From Xanthobacteraceae bacterium (GTDB taxonomy: Bacteria; Pseudomonadota; Alphaproteobacteria; Rhizobiales; Xanthobacteraceae), in NCBI GenBank assembly GCA_019746355.1, contig JAIESC010000001.1:1-64000 (forward strand): a DNA stretch of 64,000 nt. Reading direction: 5' to 3'. Made by a program: the position numbers and the translations under genes. Positions 26,592 through 35,700 of this stretch are shown here, piece after piece. A model generated the notes under the pieces. That model had not been told where the DNA came from. It worked only from the letters and a program-made list of their open reading frames with translations, and did not search any database. Numbering within the stretch: the stretch's first letter is position 1; the number at the start of each line of letters is the position of its first letter.

Positions 26592-27815
26592 TCACATGAA
26601 CGCCTGGATGCCCGTCTGGGCGCGCCCCAGGATCAGCGCGTGGATGTCGTGCGTGCCCTCGTAGGTGTTCACGGTTTCGAGATTGCACATCACGCGCATC
26701 ACGTGGAATTCGTCGGAGATGCCGTTGCCGCCGTGCATGTCGCGCGCCGTGCGGGCGATGTCGAGCGCCTTGCCGGTGTTGTTGCGCTTCATCAGCGAGA
26801 TCGACGGCGGCGCGGCCTTGCCGGCCTCCAGCATGCGGCCGAGCGCGAGCGCGCCACGCAGGCCCAGCGCGATCTCGGTCTGCATGTCGGCGAGCTTCTT
26901 CTGCACGAGCTGATTGGCGGCGAGCGGCCGGCCGAACTGCTTGCGGTCGAGCGTGTACTGCCGTGCCGCGTGCCAGCAGAACTCGGCCGCACCCATCGCG
27001 CCCCAGGCAATGCCGTAGCGCGCCATGTTGAGGCAGCCGAACGGACCGGCGAGGCCCGAGACGTTCGGCAGCAAGTTCTCTTCCGGAACCACCGCGTCTT
27101 CCAGCACGACCTCGCCGGTGACCGAGGTGCGCAGCGACAGCTTGCCCTCGACCTTCGGCGTCGAGAAGCCCTTGGTGCCGCGCTCGACGATGAAGCCGCG
27201 GATCTTGCCCTCGAGCTTCGCCCAGACCACGGCGAGGTCGGCGATCGGCGCGTTCGAGATCCACATCTTGGCGCCGTTGAGCTTGAAGCCTCCCGGCACC
27301 TTCTCGGCGCGCGTCACCATCGAGCCGGGATCGGAGCCGAAGTCCGGCTCGGTGAGCCCGAAGCAGCCGATCAACTCGGCCGTGGCGAGCTTCGGCAGAT
27401 ACTTCTTCTTCTGCGCCTCGGTGCCGTAGGCGTAGATCGGGTGCATGACCAGCGACGACTGCACCGACAGCGTCGAGCGGTAGCCGGAATCGACCCGCTC
27501 CATCTCACGCGCGATCAGGCCGTAGGCGACATAGCCGAGCCCCGCGCCGCCGTATTCCTCCGGGATGGTGGGGCCGAGGAGGCCGAGCGCGCCCATCTCG
27601 GGCAAGAGCTCCTTGTCGACCTTCTCCTCGCGCCAGGCGAGCCGCACCCGCGGCATCAGCTTCTCCTGGCAAAAGGCGCGGGCGCTGTCGCGCACCATGC
27701 GCTCCTCTTCGGTCAACTCGGCGTCGAGGCCCAGCGGGTCCTGCCAGTCGAATTCGGAATCCTTCAGCACCTGCGGGGGTTTGGGCGATGATTTGCTGGA
27801 AGCGGCGGTCGACAT
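26592..27815 (-). CDS. gcdH: Glutaryl-CoA dehydrogenase
   Basis: 407 residues, an FAD acyl-CoA dehydrogenase. Diagnostic stretches are [59 protein letters not shown], the Arg of the glutaryl-binding region, and the catalytic Glu in [17 protein letters not shown]. The enzyme converts glutaryl-CoA to crotonyl-CoA in lysine, tryptophan or benzoate degradation and passes electrons to ETF. It stands alone here. Confidence 0.92.
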   Translation of the reverse strand: MSTAASSKSSPKPPQVLKDSEFDWQDPLGLDAELTEEERMVRDSARAFCQEKLMPRVRLAWREEKVDKELLPEMGALGLLGPTIPEEYGGAGLGYVAYGLIAREMERVDSGYRSTLSVQSSLVMHPIYAYGTEAQKKKYLPKLATAELIGCFGLTEPDFGSDPGSMVTRAEKVPGGFKLNGAKMWISNAPIADLAVVWAKLEGKIRGFIVERGTKGFSTPKVEGKLSLRTSVTGEVVLEDAVVPEENLLPNVSGLAGPFGCLNMARYGIAWGAMGAAEFCWHAARQYTLDRKQFGRPLAANQLVQKKLADMQTEIALGLRGALALGRMLEAGKAAPPSISLMKRNNTGKALDIARTARDMHGGNGISDEFHVMRVMCNLETVNTYEGTHDIHALILGRAQTGIQAFM

Positions 27816-28124
27816 GAGAACTCCGGCTGCGGATGGGTGTGTCTGGCCGCTTTATAGCCCCCGCGTCCGCCTTTGTCGTCACGGTGCCGGCCGGCGGGAC
27901 GCCCCGGAACGCCCAGAGCGCGGAGAAGGACATTCCATGGGCCGCCGGTTCCGTAGCCTGGCCACGATGCAGGACAGGCCTCGCCGGCAAAGGCCGCCTT
28001 ATTTTTCCGCGGCGCGTTGACAGATGTGCTGCGTCGAGGTGGTCATCGGAATCGACGGTGCTGCAATGCACTATCAGCAGGCCAAACTGGCTTGCCGATT
28101 GCCGCGGCTCCGGGCCAACGCCGC

Positions 28125-28568
28125 GGCGGCGCCGCGATCGAGACCGGTCAGATCGATGCCGGCATGGTGGTCGTCACCGAGATCGCAAGCTACCTGCAGA
28201 CCGGCGAGTTCAAGATCGTGGTCCACTACCGGCCGACGCGCTACGCCGCGCTCGTGCTGATCGGCCGCCAACGCTGGGCCGACGCCAATCCGGCGGTGGC
28301 GAAAGCGCTGGTCGCGGCCACGCTCAAGGCCGCCAAGGCGATCCGGGACAATCCGGCGATCACGGCGAAAAGCGTGAAGACGCTCTATCCGAACATCGAC
28401 GCCGCGCATGTGGCGGAAATCGCCAAAGCCGCCAAGGAGCGGCTCTCCAAGGACGGCAGCGTGTCCGAGGAGGCGTTCAACACGATGCAGGAGGTCGTGC
28501 TGCTGTCGGACAACACGCTGAAGAAGGTCAACAAGGCCGACGTCGACCTGCAGCCCAAGCTCAAGTGA
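28125..28568 (+). pseudogene. C-terminal remnant of an NMT1/SsuA-like ABC substrate-binding protein
   Basis: From about 28125 the frame reads as the end of a taurine/nitrate-type periplasmic receptor: AAIETGQIDAGMVVVTEIASYLQTGEFKIVVHYRPTRYAALVLIGRQRWADANPAVAKALV...VNKADVDLQPKLK. The signal peptide and the first two thirds are missing; the sequence before 28125 is unrelated or scrambled, so the gene is truncated. A frameshifted ABC ATPase follows at once, which shows the remains of one transporter operon. The 310 nt between gcdH and this fragment hold nothing else recognisable. Confidence 0.75.
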
Positions 28569-28578
28569 CCAGGATCAA

Positions 28579-29392
28579 GTGACTGGGTCCGCGGTGGCAG
28601 CCCTGATCGACAGCAACGCCGTGAACGCCGCTCCGGCCGATCGTGCCGGCGCGGCGTCGGCCGCCCTGTCACACGTGTCGATGTCCTATGACGGCAAGCT
28701 CGAGGCCCTGCATGACATCGACTTCAAGCTCAACGAGGGCGAGTTCCTGTCGATCGTCGGGCCGAGCGGCTGCGGCAAGTCCACCATTCTGCGGCTGATC
28801 TCCGGGCTGGCGCAGCCGTCGAAGGGCACTGTCGAAGTCGCGAGCCATGGCGGCAAGCCGAGCCATGTCGGCTTCATGTTCCAGCGCGACGCGCTGCTGC
28901 CCTGGGCCGACGTCAACGCCAACATCGCGGCCGGCCTCGAATGCGCCGGCGTGCCGAAGGAGCGCCACGCCGCGCGCATCAAGGAGCTGCTCGACCTGTT
29001 CGGCCTTGCCGAATTCGGCCACTACTATCCGCGCGCGCTGTCGGGCGGCATGCGCCAGCGCGTCGCGCTGGGGCGGCTGCTCGCCTACGACTCCGACGTC
29101 ATGCTGATGGACGAGTCGTTCGGCGCGCTTGACGCGCAGACCAAGATGATGATGGGCTACGAGCTCCTTGCGTATCTGGACCGAGAACCGCAAGAGCGTG
29201 GTGTTCGTCACCCACGACATTGAGGAGGCGATCGGGCTGTCCGACCGCATTCTGGTGATGTCGGCGCGGCCGGGCCGCATCAAGGCGGAGTATCGTGCTG
29301 AGCTGCCGCGCCCGCGCGATCTGCGCGGCGTGCGCAAGCTGCCGGCGTTCCACGAGCTGAGCGAGAGAATCTGGCGCGACATCGTCGCGTAG
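28579..29392 (+). pseudogene. ABC transporter ATPase (SsuB/TauB type) broken by a frameshift
   Basis: The first 195 codons encode Walker A GPSGCGKST, the signature LSGGMRQRVALGRLL and Walker B VMLMDESFGALD. At 29167-29169 an extra T shifts the frame; the correct continuation RIWTENRKSVVFVTHDIEEAIGLSDRILVMSARPGRIKAEY runs to a TAG at 29392 in the next frame. Removing one T restores a normal protein of about 270 residues. The partner permease gene is absent downstream and the receptor upstream is truncated, so the system is dead. GTG 28579 has AGGA upstream. Confidence 0.85.
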
Positions 29393-29519
29393 CGGCGTGC
29401 GCGCGCTTATTTCGTCGTGATGCGGTCGCCCAATTGAGCGGCCTTGATTGGAGCGGTTGCTCTACTTCATCACGTCGTCTGCCGATCTGCAGAAGGCCTC
29501 GCTCATGCTCTAGGGCACC

Positions 29520-29736
29520 ATGACGGTCGGCGCCGGCAAGCTCCTCAGCATTACCGCGGCGCTATGCGGTCTCGGTCTCTTTTGCATGGGCATCACGGCC
29601 GAGTGGCTCCAGCCCGTGATCGACGCGATGACGCAGATCGCGCTCGGCTTGCTGTACGTCGTCGGCGGCGGCAGCCTATGGGCTCTGGCGCAAGGCCGAC
29701 CAGGGCCGCTGGAGCACATTCGGGACCAACCGCTAG
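29520..29736 (+). pseudogene. Small membrane protein gene, probably frameshifted
   Basis: The frame starting at ATG 29520 encodes LLSITAALCGLGLFCMGITAEWLQPVIDAMTQIALGLLYVVGG, one or two membrane helices. In the neighbouring frame a plausible tail YGLWRKADQGRWSTFGTNR ends at TAG 29734-29736, just before a terminator. A slip in the GGCGGCGGCAGCC run near 29667-29680 best explains the break; if the first frame is really used, the product runs through the terminator to 29795. It may be a phage-type small membrane protein; this is inference. Confidence 0.45.
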
Positions 29737-29754
29737 CTTCGCGCCAAAGCGCAG

Positions 29755-29788
29755 GAAGGCCCCCAGGCCGCTCGCCGGGGGCTTTTCC
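29755..29788 (+). terminator. Rho-independent terminator
   Basis: A GCCCCC ... GGGGGC stem with a GC-rich loop is followed by TTTT, about 20 nt after the TAG of the small membrane gene. It separates that fragment from the regulator-like gene downstream. Confidence 0.7.
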
Positions 29789-29807
29789 GTCTTAGGTGCT
29801 TGACTCC

Positions 29808-29849
29808 CTCCTCTCTCCTATCTAACGTTAGTTTTAGAGGAGAGAGGAG
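29808..29849 (+). promoter_or_regulatory. 12-bp inverted repeat that includes the ribosome binding site
   Basis: CTCCTCTCTCCT (29808-29819) and AGGAGAGAGGAG (29838-29849) are perfectly complementary, with an 18-nt loop that itself holds the palindrome CTAACGTTAG (29822-29831). The right arm is the Shine-Dalgarno sequence of the gene starting at 29858, so an mRNA stem would hide it. The DNA could equally be an operator. A TTGACT (29800-29805) just before may be a -35 element. Confidence 0.65.
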
Positions 29850-29857
29850 AATCGGCC

Positions 29858-30340
29858 ATGCTGCGGACCATCCAGGTGTCGCTCGACGTATTCCAGGCCA
29901 TTTGGACCAAGCGCCAGCCAAATGAGACGAGCGAGGACGCGATCCTCCGGCGCGTACTTCAAGTGCCTGCGCCGACCGCGGCGCCGCCGACGCCCGCGCC
30001 GGGCAGCGGCAAGGCCGGCTTGCCGCGCGACATCAAGGTCATGGAGGCAGGCTTCCACGACCCGCGCTATGACGTAATCCTTCCGCCCAACTTCGAAATT
30101 TTCCGGACCTACAAGGGCAAGCATTACATCGCCCAAGCCATTCAAGGCTTTTGGATTTACGGCGACACAGGGTACCCGACGCTGAACGAGCTCAACTCGG
30201 CGATCGGCATTACACACGAGAACGCATGGAAGGCGTGGCGCTACAAGGACCAGAAGGGCCGCACCCGGCCGCTCTCTGACCTGCGCAACCAGTCAAAGAT
30301 CATCCGCCGTCAGGGGAAGACGATCGACGACCTGCTGTGA
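29858..30340 (+). CDS. Small regulator-like protein with N-terminal RHH-like and C-terminal RAMA/DUF4357-like regions
   Basis: 160 residues. The start MLRTIQVSLDVFQAIWTKRQPNETSEDAILRRVL has the strand-helix-helix pattern seen in ribbon-helix-helix or SeqA-like N-termini. A Pro/Ala linker follows. The C-terminal part YKGKHYIAQAIQGFWIYGDTGYPTLNELNSAIGITHENAWKAWRYKD resembles the RAMA/DUF4357 pattern found next to restriction-modification proteins. DNA binding is inferred, not shown. The ribosome site lies in a 12-bp inverted repeat, which suggests autoregulation. It is the first of two genes in a phage-like stretch. Confidence 0.5.
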   Translation: MLRTIQVSLDVFQAIWTKRQPNETSEDAILRRVLQVPAPTAAPPTPAPGSGKAGLPRDIKVMEAGFHDPRYDVILPPNFEIFRTYKGKHYIAQAIQGFWIYGDTGYPTLNELNSAIGITHENAWKAWRYKDQKGRTRPLSDLRNQSKIIRRQGKTIDDLL

Positions 30341-30361
30341 TTGTTGTGGTTAGCCGGGGAC

Positions 30362-30384
30362 AAATCGCGCCCGGGGGCGATTTT
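30362..30384 (+). terminator. Rho-independent terminator candidate
   Basis: AAATCGC and GCGATTT flank a GCCCGGGG loop and the 3' arm ends in TTTT, 22 nt after the stop of the regulator-like gene. The remainder of the gap to 30571 holds no gene. Confidence 0.6.
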
Positions 30385-30570
30385 CAGTTCTTGCGGCACT
30401 GAGAATCGCAGATATTGCGCAGTCGAGTCGGGAGACCCACGGCCAAGTAGACCTCCCGTGCTCGAAGCCGCCGACCTTGGCGCTGGAAAAATGTGAGCGA
30501 TTCGTTTTTAGCAAGTACGCGAAGATTGTCCAGCGCTCATGGGTCGCAAATCACAAGGAGCGATCAAACC

Positions 30571-31542
30571 ATGAGTGCGACTGACCCGAAGAGTAAAATC
30601 CGGACCCTTCCTGCCACGCTGCGCAGGAAGGCCAGTCCGGCACAAGGCAACCTCAACCTCCACATCGACCGGCTCGAAGAAGGGCAAGACGGTATCGGCA
30701 TGGGGGTCCTCAGCGATGGCACCGCCTTCCTCACCCAGCGCGGACTGGCGGTGCTCTGCGGCGTGATGAACGCCCATATCGGCACCATCGGCACCGAGTG
30801 GAACGAGATGACGCAGAAGCCGCGCATCTCGACCATCAAGGACCTGCTGAAGGGCCGCGGCAAGCCGGTGCGCATGCCGTACATCCCGCTGCGGCTCGGC
30901 GCGCGCGTCGTCTATGCGTACCCCGAGCACGTGTGCATGGCGATCCTGGAGTACTACGCGTTCGCCGCCGGCCCGAACCGTCAGCCGGAAGCGCTCGATA
31001 ACTTCCGGCGGATCGCCGGCCGCGGCCTGCATGCCTTCATCTACGAGAAGCTCGGCTACCGGCTGACGCCGCAGGAGGTCCTGTGGCAGCAGTTCCACGA
31101 TCGTGTCTCGCTCGTCTTCGACAACGTCCCGGCCGGCTACTTCTCCGTGTTCAAGGAGATCGCCGACCTGTTCGTCACGCTCATCAAGCACGGCGTGCCG
31201 ATCGGCAAGGACTTCGTCCCGGACATCAGCGTCGGCAAGCACTGGGCCACCTATTGGAAGGAGCAGGGCTTCACGGCGAAGTACGGCGAGCGCATCCTCT
31301 ACCGGCACGACTATCCGGATTACTTCCCGCAAGCGGCGTCTAATCCTCAGACGCCGTATTGCTATCCGGAGGCTGCCCTCGGCGCCTTCCGCAAGTGGAT
31401 GCGCGAGGTCTACCTCCAGAACAAGTTCCCGGCCTATCTGACCTCGAAGGGCAAGTCCGGCCTGATGCCGCCGTCGACGGCGGAGCAGGCACTCCAGGCG
31501 ATCCAGACGCGCAATCCGGCGCCGGCAATTCCTCCTCGCTGA
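30571..31542 (+). CDS. Phage-associated protein, possibly BstA-like (P63C-like C-terminal region)
   Basis: 323 residues from ATG 30571, which has AAGGAG about 10 nt upstream; an in-frame start at 30493 has no ribosome site. No signal peptide or membrane segment. The N-terminal half (TAFLTQRGLAVLCGVMNAHIG...ARVVYAYPEHVCMAILEYYAF) has the look of KilA-N or Bro-type phage DNA-binding regions. The C-terminal part (PDISVGKHWATYWKEQGF...YGERILYRHDYPDYFPQAASNPQTPYCYPEAALGAFRKWMREVYLQNKFPAYL) resembles phage P63C or BstA-type domains. BstA proteins abort infection by other phages; assignment here is a hypothesis. It is flanked by strong terminators. Confidence 0.45.
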   Translation: MSATDPKSKIRTLPATLRRKASPAQGNLNLHIDRLEEGQDGIGMGVLSDGTAFLTQRGLAVLCGVMNAHIGTIGTEWNEMTQKPRISTIKDLLKGRGKPVRMPYIPLRLGARVVYAYPEHVCMAILEYYAFAAGPNRQPEALDNFRRIAGRGLHAFIYEKLGYRLTPQEVLWQQFHDRVSLVFDNVPAGYFSVFKEIADLFVTLIKHGVPIGKDFVPDISVGKHWATYWKEQGFTAKYGERILYRHDYPDYFPQAASNPQTPYCYPEAALGAFRKWMREVYLQNKFPAYLTSKGKSGLMPPSTAEQALQAIQTRNPAPAIPPR

Positions 31543-31564
31543 CAAGATCGGCGATGATCACCAT

Positions 31565-31596
31565 GGCGGCTCCGGCGAAAGTCGGGGCCGCTTTTT
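31565..31596 (+). terminator. Rho-independent terminator
   Basis: An 11-bp GC-rich stem (GCGGCTCCGGC / GTCGGGGCCGC) with a GAAA loop is followed by TTTTT, about 25 nt after the stop of the phage-like gene. This is the clearest intrinsic terminator in the window. Confidence 0.85.
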
Positions 31597-31625
31597 CATG
31601 ATGCGATCCAGTTTTCCACATGCAC

Positions 31626-32384
31626 TCAGAACGGCAGCGTCAGGATGCCAGAGCTGATTAGCTTGACCGCCGCGTGATACGCGGCAACGAGCGCCGCTGA
31701 CAGCTTTAGCCAAAGCGCGAACGTGAGGGAGTCGGCAGCACGCTTGCCGAGTTGCGCAGCAAAGCTCTCCACGAACTTGTCGCCATGGCGAGCGAAGAAG
31801 TCCTTGAGCTTCTCGCCTTTCGTTTTGAGGACTTCCGCGGCGTTCTCTGTCCCCTCACGGTTCTGCATAAGCTGCGCTTCGGGCTTGCGCAGTTCTTTGA
31901 TGGCTTGCTCAATTTCTTTCTTGTCCTCATCGCTATACGGCGGGACACCAATTTCCTCAGGGGGTTTGTTGTTGCCGATTAGCGACGATACTGGCTCGAT
32001 GAGAGCCATCGTTCTCTCGACTTCGTCCAATCTGGTTTGGACTTCCTTGTAGGCGCTCGTCTCGGGAGGCATCTCGCGTTCTTCATCGTAGACGCGTCCC
32101 GCATTCGGCGCCCATTCCACGCCGTCGCTTTCCAACTCGTCAACGACTTCGTCGATCAGCTCCTCAGAAGCCTCGCTAAAGTAATTTTCGATCTCCTCTC
32201 GGGCTTCGTAAGGACCTCCCCAGATGTACTGGTATCCGCCTTCAGCACTTTCATAGGGTGTGTTCTCTACGGGATCCTCGAAGTTTTCCCGAAACCATTC
32301 CAGCATGGCCACTTTCGCCTCGTCAGGCTCCATGTCCGAAACGTCGGGCGCGGCGCTGGGTGGCCTAACGTTGAGGCTTGCCAT
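31626..32384 (-). CDS. Orphan protein with an N-terminal GGYxYIWGGPY motif and C-terminal membrane segment
   Basis: 252 residues, acidic. The N-terminal 85 residues (AMLEWFRENFEDPVENTPYESAEGGYQYIWGGPYEAREEIENYFSEASEELIDEVVDELESDGVEWAP) form a motif I have seen in unrelated bacteria with different C-terminal parts; no function is known to me. A coiled-coil middle (about 110-190) leads to a hydrophobic C-terminus (LWLKLSAALVAAYHAAVKLISSGILTLPF) that could anchor or perforate a membrane. GC content is lower than in core genes. It lies between a phage-like gene and a gene fragment, a typical accessory position. Confidence 0.5.
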   Translation of the reverse strand: MASLNVRPPSAAPDVSDMEPDEAKVAMLEWFRENFEDPVENTPYESAEGGYQYIWGGPYEAREEIENYFSEASEELIDEVVDELESDGVEWAPNAGRVYDEEREMPPETSAYKEVQTRLDEVERTMALIEPVSSLIGNNKPPEEIGVPPYSDEDKKEIEQAIKELRKPEAQLMQNREGTENAAEVLKTKGEKLKDFFARHGDKFVESFAAQLGKRAADSLTFALWLKLSAALVAAYHAAVKLISSGILTLPF

Positions 32385-32431
32385 CTCAGACCCTGGAGGT
32401 AATTGACGCTAGAGTTGTATGGGTACTTTGC

Positions 32432-32755
32432 CTATTTGAGAACTCCCGTCTCACACAAATAATCGATGCAATTCGTTGGCCCGCCGAACGGCTGCAGGGT
32501 GTCACGCCAGTGGATGAACGCCTCGGGGTCGAGCGCTTCGGCCGGAGGCGCATAGCTCTCGACGAGCCGGTCCACAATGCGCTCGAGGAATGCGTTGAGC
32601 TCCACTCTGCCTCGAGTCGATTGCCCTAGCCGAACACATAGTACGTCACATTCGCTTACTGCCAAGAATGTTGTGACCACTCGTTGGCGGCTTCCATTTC
32701 CAGAAAACAGGATGTTCTTCCGGGCAGCACGTAGGTCCGCTGGGCGCGCCGGCCG
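32432..32755 (-). pseudogene. Gene fragment fused against the 3' end of tpsA
   Basis: Directly after the TAG of tpsA the minus strand stays open for 108 codons and reads like a protein (RAARKNILFSGNGSRQRVVTTFLAVSECDVLCVRLGQSTRGRVELNAFLERIVDRLVESYAPP...YLCETGVLK). There is no start codon before GTG 32680, which has only a weak ribosome site. The sequence looks like the body of a small gene whose 5' end was lost when the tps locus or its neighbour inserted. If GTG 32680 is used, the product has 82 residues. Family unrecognised. Confidence 0.4.
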
Positions 32756-35700
32756 CTACGGGCCGAACCGCTTGTCGACGTAAAACACGCCGGTGCCTCC
32801 GGTGGAGGATGTCTCCCCGCCGAAGGATGTCGTGCCCGGCCCGCCGAAAACCGACCCGGTGAACGCCGGTGTCAGGTCAGGACCAGAAAGGCCGCCTGGT
32901 CCAGTGTCGGTCGCATTGACAATCGTGCTTGCGCCCACTTGAGACACAGGCGGCGGGGTCGTCGTGGTGGTCGTGGTCTGCGCGACGATGGTGCCGATAT
33001 TGCCCGTCGCGCTCGTCGAGCCGAGCGCATATCCGTAGACGGTGACGGCGCCATTCGTCGCCGTGGCCAGTGATACTCCGGTCGCCGTCACGGGCTTGTT
33101 CGTGCCGGGATCCGGATCGGCATAGGCCACGCCCAGGTAGTTGAACGTCACGGTGTCGCCGTCGATGGCGCCCGCCGCGGCGATATTCGAAGGCGCAATC
33201 GTCGCCGTCGTGGTGCCGTCGTAGGCCTTGGACGTGGTCCCGACCAGAGTGGCGGTGACCGTCGGTGCCACGCTGTAAAGGAAGCCGTTGCCGGACCCGG
33301 CGACGCCCGTCACGCCGTAGGTGGCGGCATATTGCTTGAAGCCGTGAACGAGGCCGCCGCGCGTGTCGGCGCCCGGGTCCGCGGAATAGATCAGCCAGCG
33401 GCCACCGGCCGAAACGGCACCGGCCCCACGGTCGTTGACGAACGCCGTTCCGGCCACGAGCGTTGCGTCGCCACCCGAAGAGACCACCGACCCCGACGAT
33501 GCGATCGTGAGCGTGCCTACGGCGGTGATGAGCGCCGCGTTCGGAACCGTGAGGTTCTGGTCGACGCTGAAAGCAGCCGAGGCCGCGATCGAGACGCCGG
33601 TGGAGCTCTTGGGCGTCAGCACGTTGCTGGGAGTCGTGAACATCAGGTCGGAGGTGGCGGTCGAGCCGACGACGCCGGCAAGGCCGGCCGCAACCGCCGA
33701 CAGCGACGTGGCGTTGGTGGTGACGTTCAGCGTGCCGGCGCGAAGGTCGAGATTTGCGACCGAGCCTGCGGCGCTCTGCAGATAGGAATTGGCTTTCAAC
33801 GCGTCGGCGGCGATGCTGGTGAAGACGCCGTTGCCTGACGCAATCGTGCCTTGCTTCATCACGAAGTAGTAATAGCCGTTCGCGCCGCTCGTCACGGTGC
33901 CGTCCGCAAAGGCCGTGCCGTCGACGGTGCCCGCGATGGTCACGCCCGACAGCGCGGTGCCGTCGGCCCTGGTGGCGATGCCGGTCACGGTTTGCGGCGT
34001 GGTGCCGGCAGCAAATTTCCAGCTCAAATAGGGGTACAGCCCCGTACCAGTGCGCCAGGCGGTCGCGCTGAAGCCCGCCGGCAGGGCGCCCTGGAGCTGC
34101 GCGGTGGTCCGGCCGATGACGTTGCCGGACTGGCTGTTGTTGTCGGAGCCGATGCCGGTCGACGGTTGCCCGCTGGTCTGGGTGTCCCAGTAGGACGCCG
34201 CGACCGTGCTCGCGTCGTTGGTGCCGATCAGGCCGCCGACCCGGCCGGCGCCGGACACCGCACCGGTCGAATAGCTGTTCACGATCGCCCCGCCGGCGAG
34301 GTTCACACCGACCAGCCCGCCGCTCTCGTCCGCGCCGCCGTTGACCGTGCCGGTGGCGTAGCTGTTGCGGATGGTGCCGGCGTTGTTTTGTCCGACCAGC
34401 CCGCCGGCGCGGTCGCTGCCGGCCGTAACCGCGACGTTGGCATAGCTCGCCTGCACGGTGCCGCTGTTGCGCCCCACGAGCCCGCCGACGCTCGCGGTTC
34501 CGGTGACCGATCCGGTCGCGTAGCTCGTCTGGATGGTCCCGGCGCCGGTCGGGTTGTTGAAGCCGACCAGCGAGCCGACCAGCTGATCGGCAGTGACGCT
34601 GGCGTTGACGAGACCGATGTTCGACACCGTTCCGCCGAGCATGAAACCGATCATTCCGACAAAGTCGGTGGTCGGCGCGTTGATCGTCAGGCCGGTGACC
34701 GTGTGACCCAGCCCGTCCAATTTTCCGCTGAAGCGGTTGGCGCTCGTGGCGGGCACGTTGGTCGCAATGACCGCGCGGGTGTAGGTCGTGCCGGCGGCGT
34801 TGAGATCGGTGGCCAGCGCGTAGCTGCCGGCGGTGCCGGCGCCATAAGCGGCGAGCGCGCTGCCGTCGACCGCGTTGACGCTGTCGATCGCGTCGAGCTG
34901 CGCCATCGTATAGACCAGCGTGTAGCTCGTGCCGTTGAGGCTGAAGCTGCCGCCGTTGTCGGTCGCGCCGTAGTCGATGCTCGCGCCGTTGCCGAAGGTG
35001 AGGCCCGTCGTGGTGATGCCGGACTGTGCCGCAGCCGAGAGCGTGACGGCGCCGGCACCGGTCACGCTCACGGTGCCGTCGATGATGAGCGCGCCGCCGG
35101 AAAACAGCCCGAGGCTGCCGCTGCCGGTGATGGTGATCGGCTGCGAGACGGTGATCGGGGCGTTGGCCGCGGTTTGGACCAAAAACGTGCTCGAGGTCGT
35201 GACCGGCTGGTCGACCGTGAAGCTCGTCCCGGAGCTGATCAGCCCGCGTCCGGTGAGCGCGGCGATGTGGGCAAGCGCGGTGGAATCGCCACCCGCGGCG
35301 GCGCTGGCTGTGGCCTGCGCCTGGGCCAAGCTCGGCGCGGACGACAACGAGGTCGCGGTGGTCGGAACCGTCAGCGCATTGCCGTAGATGTTCACGCCGG
35401 TGAGCAGCGCAGCCCCGGTCGACGTGGCCAGGGTCACGGCGACGTTCGAGCCGGTGGCGGCGTTTTGCGATGTGTAGGCAAGCACGCTGGTGCCGTTCGG
35501 CAGCGTCCCAGCCGGCCCGGCGATGTAATAGTAGTAGCCGTTGGCGCCCGCCGTGGTCAGGGCCGTCGTGCCGTTGCTGTTCAAACTGACAAGGGCCGCG
35601 CCGGCGCTGTTCGAGACGAGCGGGGTTGCGCCGCCGTCCTTGTAGGCGAAGCCCGAGATCACCTGCGGGCCGTTGGGGAAGAACAACGTCAGATACGGAT

